Assembly (NCBI GenBank): GCA_003049485.1
Contig: PYST01000031.1
Location: 1 to 64,000, forward strand
DNA length: 64,000 nucleotides
Source of the DNA: Ophioceras dolichostomum
Lineage: Eukaryota; Ascomycota; Sordariomycetes; Magnaporthales; Ophioceraceae
Reading direction: 5' to 3'
Shown here: piece after piece, positions 59,869-64,000 of the stretch
Layout: every line of letters begins with the position of its first letter
Position numbering within the stretch: position 1 is the first letter of the stretch
Notes under the pieces: generated by a model
Seen by the model: only the letters and a program-made list of their open reading frames with translations
The model's database searches: none
Told to the model about the DNA's origin: nothing
Position numbers and translations under genes: made by a program

Positions 59869-62286
59869 TGCGGATGGGAGGGGAGGAGGAGCCGGGGAGG
59901 ACGCGGGACGGAAGGGAGGGTGGGACAAGAGACGAAGAGGTAGCAGGAGGAAGCTACCACCAGGCCAAGTGAAGAGGTGAAGAGCAGCAAAGTTCGGTAC
60001 CGGGAAGGCGGCTGTGTGTGCAACCTTGCTCAACCACCTCTACACGAGACTCCAACCGACAGGGAATGTAGTCGCGCCGGGAAGCGGGGCGACGCTGATG
60101 GGACGAATAAAGCGCAGGCAGGCGCAGGCAAGCGCAGACGAACAGGACGAATAGGACAAAAGCGCACCGCCGTACGATCTGAGTCCAATACCCGATTCTT
60201 GTGCTGCCTCGGAAAGAGAGAAGGGAAAGCACCGGCGTGCAGCTTTGTCGTCCGAATCCCCCTCCCTAGGCTACCTAGATGTATGTACCTAGTCGCCTTG
60301 TATTCGAGACTGTCACACGGCTAGGCAACCCTTCTTCCTCCTTCTCACCGGAACTGGCGGACGGCCCCGAGAACTCAAAAATTCAAAGTGGGTGACGATT
60401 AAGCCTGGACTGGGAAGACTGCTGGAGGCTTGAGGCCGGACCGCACGAGGCTTTCCATACACGCTCCCGCCCTTCCCTCCTTGCTAGCCGTGCAGCTCTG
60501 GAAAGTGGAAAGTCTGGCTGACAAGCCGCAAATATGGGGAGGGAGACAGAGCGCGCTGGCGGTCTAGACTGGCCGCTATCCACCGACTGCACCATCCACG
60601 ACGTCTCCACGGAAAGCACGGGCTTGAGCGAGCCCAGTCGACGAGAAATATTGAGGGGAAAAGAACGAAGGAGTAATAGACAACAATCTCCCGTAAACAA
60701 ACAAAAGAAAAGAAGAAAAAAGTAAAGAGCCTAATGAGGTCAACCCTGCTTGAAGAAACGCAAGGTGAACGCGGTAAAGACGAGAGACCCAGACAGACGG
60801 AGTGACTGAGAGACGTCGAAAAGATGCCTCCCACGGACACATCACATCTTCAATGACACCGGGCGGGGCCGACCAATGACCATAGAGCTATCGCAAAAGA
60901 GAAAGAGGATCGTCGCTCGCCAGTCAGTTCCAAGGGAAAGAAGGGAGGAGGGTCTTACGAGCATATCGTAATTTCCATGTGATCAGCAAGACATTTCGAT
61001 AAGAGCCTCTCATAAGTGCCGGTACAGTGTGCATCATGCAAGGTCACCAATTTTTCACACCGTATGCTAAGCACATTGAATCAATCCATCATGTCTCTGA
61101 AGCCTGCTGGCCTACAACAACGATCGACAGCTTGGCAATTTTGGAGATCCTTATTCCTCGTAGACCGTTTTTCCGCCATGTGCTGTCGCTACGTTATACA
61201 CCCACGGACCAGAGTATGTAAGGTGGTGTGGTCTTCTTCCTAGCCAGAAGGCCACCCTGGAGAACAGCAAGCGGCGCCATGCCTGCAACGGCGCTCCATT
61301 TATGACACGCCGGGCGGCGACTAGAGGGAGTCAGGACGACGCCTGACACTCATGGGGAACACACAAGCGAGCGAGCAAGCGGTGAACCACGAGGCGCGCT
61401 AGCTTAGACAGACACCACGACAGACATGACACATGGGTTATCGACAAAAATCGGCGGTGACCACCGAGAGGAGAGAATCAAAAGACTAGAAAGATCTTTT
61501 CGGGTGCTAAATAAAAGCGCCTACCTACCTAAACCGACCTACCTATTATGTACCTCGTACTCCAACCAACCGACCAAGGCGGCAGGTGTACCGCCGGCAC
61601 ATAGGCCACATAGGCCAACTGTGGCGGCCCCCGTCGCGTCGCCGGTTGGGCGTCCCAGGACAGCAAAAAGCAGAGCCTCCGGCACGAGCCCAAGGGTATG
61701 TGTGCACGCGCAAGTGTATATCCTCCTCCTCCTGTCTTTTCTTCTCCTCATCTCGTCCTCATTCATTCCTGAACCTGCACAAAGTCGGAGGGGAAAAGGC
61801 CGAGGAACAAAACCAAAGCCAAAAAAAAAACACTGCCTCCCCCTCCAATTTCCGAGACTTCACACCCACGCTCAAGCCATGCTCCAAGCCTCGCCAGATC
61901 CAAAATCCACAAGAAAAAATAAGGCAGAGCAAGGCAGAGCAGGAAAAAAAAGGATCGCGAGACATCCGAGGGAAACGGAGCAAATGAAAAGGAAGCAAGG
62001 CCGTAGAAAGGGAGGGGGAAAAAGATGATAAGAGAAGAAAATTACCCCTCCCTTTATAGTACATGTACATGGAGAAGGAATCAAGAGGAAAAGATAACAT
62101 TGTATGTGTGATCCCAAATAAGATGTGAAAATAAATCGGGGGGTGGGGGTCTGGTGTATCAAGGCAAACAAGGTGGCCGAAAAGACGGCCGGGATATAAT
62201 GGGCAGGTGAGAGGAAGAGCGGTCGACGATCATCTACGGACACCTCGGTAGTGACCAGAAGGGACGACAGACAAGCCACGACGGCC
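59869..62286. other. 2.4-kb intergenic region
   Basis: Between the unrecognised protein gene (-) and PRP39 (-). It holds the promoter of the former and the 3' flank of the latter. TACCTA-type words occur near 60264-60290 and 61521-61554. Frames are short and unrecognised. Confidence 0.5.
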
Positions 62287-63774
62287 CTAATGGAAGCTCG
62301 CCGTTCCCTGAGCTTGTGCGACAGGCTCAGCATGGAGCTGGTAGAAGCTGTAGTAGCGCGACTCGGCCTTGACGCGCGTGGCCTCGTCGACTTCGGGGAT
62401 GCCGTTTTCTTTGCTGGCCTTTGCCGATAGAGAAGAGACAGACGTAGGACTACGAGAAGAAAGAGAGTACGTTAGTTGTTTGCTTAGTCGCCTAGAGAGA
62501 CTTTCAATTCCGAACAAAGGGGAGGAAGGAGGGGGAGTATGTGTGGGCAGGCTAGGCTAGCTTACCCGTAAAGCTCGCGATCGAGGGTCAAGAACTGCTC
62601 CATGGCGTTCTTGCCCCCGCGCTGCTGTAGGTACGTGAGGTACGTGCCGCACAGCTCCTTCTTCGCCGCAGCAGACAGCGGGCTCTTGGTCCGCAGCTCG
62701 TCCACGATGCCCTTGATGCGCTCGGCGTGCTGCTCCTCGAGCTCCGCGCTCGTGGGCTGCTCCGTCTCGAACTCCATCCACTTCTGCCAGAAGTGGCGGC
62801 TCCCGGAGTACCACTGCACGTTCTTCTGGAACACGGCCCTGCTCTCCTCGACGGACCCCTTCACCTTCCACACCAAAAAGGCCCACTCGGACACCAGCAC
62901 GGCCTTGGTCCAGATGTCGACCTCGGGCGAGTCGATCTGCTCCTTGTAGACGTCGATCGCCGCGTCGAGCCCCAGCTGGCGCCGCTGCAGGTTGGCCAGC
63001 GAGACGACGGCCTCTATGCAGTGCGGGATCGCCGACAGCACGACCGCGTGCACGTCGCGCGCCACGTCGACGCGCCCGTTGCTCTCCTCGAAGTAGGCGA
63101 ACTGCAGCCTGATGCCTGGCCTGCTTATGGGCACGAACAGCGTCACGGCCCGGAGGTATATGTTACGCACCTCCTCGGACTTGTTGCCGGGCTGCGCGGC
63201 CATCCAGCGCGCGTAGCGGAACCAGAACTCCTCGTACAACGCGCACGTGACGAGGCAGCGCTCGTAGAGGAACACGATGCGGGCGTAGTTGCCGCCCTCC
63301 TGCTCCTCGAAGTCGAGGTACTTGCGCCAGTTGTTCAGCTGCACGTGCTCGAGCTCCGTGATGTGGAAGTACGGCCGCTTGATCTCAGATTCATACGTCC
63401 ACCGCCTAGTGGTCTCGCTCTGGGTCTTGGTGAAGACTTCGAAGTACATGGCGTCTACCTTACCGCGAACGTCGCGCTCCGTCTCGGCCTCGCTCTTGGC
63501 CACGCCGTACTGCGCAGCCTCGGCCGCGACCTCGGAGGTGAACCGCGCCATCGTCTCGGCGGGTGCGAGTTCTGAGAGGGGCCGGTTGTGCGCCATGGTC
63601 CGGAACCGCTCAAAGTACCTAGCATACTGGTGCATTGGGATGTGGATCACACGCTCCAGGATGGAGAACACCTTGTCGTGGGCCTCCTGACGCTCCTCGT
63701 ACTCAATGTACTTGTCCCAGAAGGGATGAGCGAGGAAGTCAAGACCGACGCAACTGGCCGCGCGCTCGAACAGA
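62287..63774 (-). CDS. prp39: Pre-mRNA-processing factor 39 (U1 snRNP), 5' partial
   Basis: Component of the U1 snRNP, built of HAT (half-a-TPR) repeats, that helps 5' splice-site recognition. Visible exons are 62566-63774 and 62287-62449. The 116-bp intron has a GTAAGC donor and a CGTAG acceptor, in phase 2. The upstream exon begins after an AACCAG acceptor with an ACTAAC branch site, so earlier exons lie beyond the window, past the nearby gap. HAT-type repeats are evident: FWDKYIEYEERQEAHDKVFS, LNNWRKYLDFEEQEGGNYAR, YEEFWFRYARWM and FWQKWMEFE. ELEHVQLNNWRKYLDFE is especially typical of Prp39. The last exon ends in a short non-conserved tail. At least one N-terminal exon is missing. Confidence 0.9.
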
Positions 63775-64000
63775 CTGGTTGATCGCTTTTGCGTTAGTTT
63801 TGATCGTTCCAAGGCCGATAGGAGGACAGATAGGGGAGAGAGGGGTAAGGGGGAAGGGNNNNNNNNNNNNNNNNGGGGGGGGGGGGGAAAGGGTGGAAGG
63901 AGCGCAAATACAGGAAAGAGCGCCGCTGTGTATACAGGATTCGAACACGAATAGTAAGTAGTGGCATGTCTGCTATCTGCTTGCTTGCTTCACTTGTTCA
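63775..64000. other. Probable PRP39 intron and assembly gap
   Basis: The sequence adjoining the PRP39 exon carries a branch site (ACTAAC) and an acceptor, so it is intronic at least near 63775-63800. A 16-base N gap lies at 63859-63874, followed by 13 G. No further exon could be recognised up to the window end. Confidence 0.6.

Noticed and set aside
1..64000. A biosynthetic, defence or mobile-element gene cluster
   Set aside because: All recognised genes are housekeeping, wall or secreted-protein genes; no polyketide synthase, NRPS, NLR, transposase or reverse transcriptase motif was seen on either strand.

Overview
This window is nuclear DNA from a filamentous ascomycete, most likely a Sordariomycete. 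Coding DNA is GC-rich. Most genes have one to four short introns (roughly 80-280 bp) with GTANGT-type donors, CTAAC/CTGAC branch sites and YAG acceptors. The proteins match Neurospora-type fungi: a cyt-4-like mitochondrial RNase, an NCA-1-like SERCA pump, a Reg1-like PP1 regulator and a btgE-like wall glucanase. Genes sit on both strands without operons, and intergenic spaces are long. All exon joins were worked out by hand from reading-frame continuity and splice consensus.

Left part (1-18 kb): the 3' end of an APH-type phosphotransferase gene; a secreted GH17 wall protein (-); a small Met-rich, probably GPI-anchored protein (-); the large RNase II-family protein (+); and a Reg1-like PP1 targeting subunit (-).

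From about 17.8 to 28.4 kb lies a 10.6-kb stretch with no convincing intact gene. It holds simple repeats, a G-quadruplex motif, a possible gene relic near 27.1-27.4 kb and a poly-C-flanked assembly gap.

The 28.4-45.4 kb core is dense housekeeping: TRM5 (tRNA m1G37 methyltransferase, -) and an AlkB-like dioxygenase (+) share a 334-bp divergent promoter. They are followed by NUS1 (dolichol synthesis, -), an 84-residue small protein (-), the exocyst subunit SEC10 (+), SERCA (+), proteasome beta3 PUP3 (-) and a TUG/Ubx4-type UBX protein (+). PUP3 appears to have an exon consisting of the ATG alone plus a 19-nt exon.

The right part (45.4-64 kb) holds a cysteine-containing secreted protein (+), a class-3 lipase with a signal peptide and a C-terminal SDEL (+), a 14-3-3 protein with an 8-nt microexon (+), an unrecognised low-complexity protein (-) and the 3' part of PRP39 (U1 snRNP, -), cut off by the window edge next to a second assembly gap.

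No rRNA, CRISPR array, intact transposon or supported tRNA was found, and there is no sign of a secondary-metabolite or defence cluster. The most interesting items are exon-scale oddities and regulatory or terminal motifs, not a new multi-gene system.
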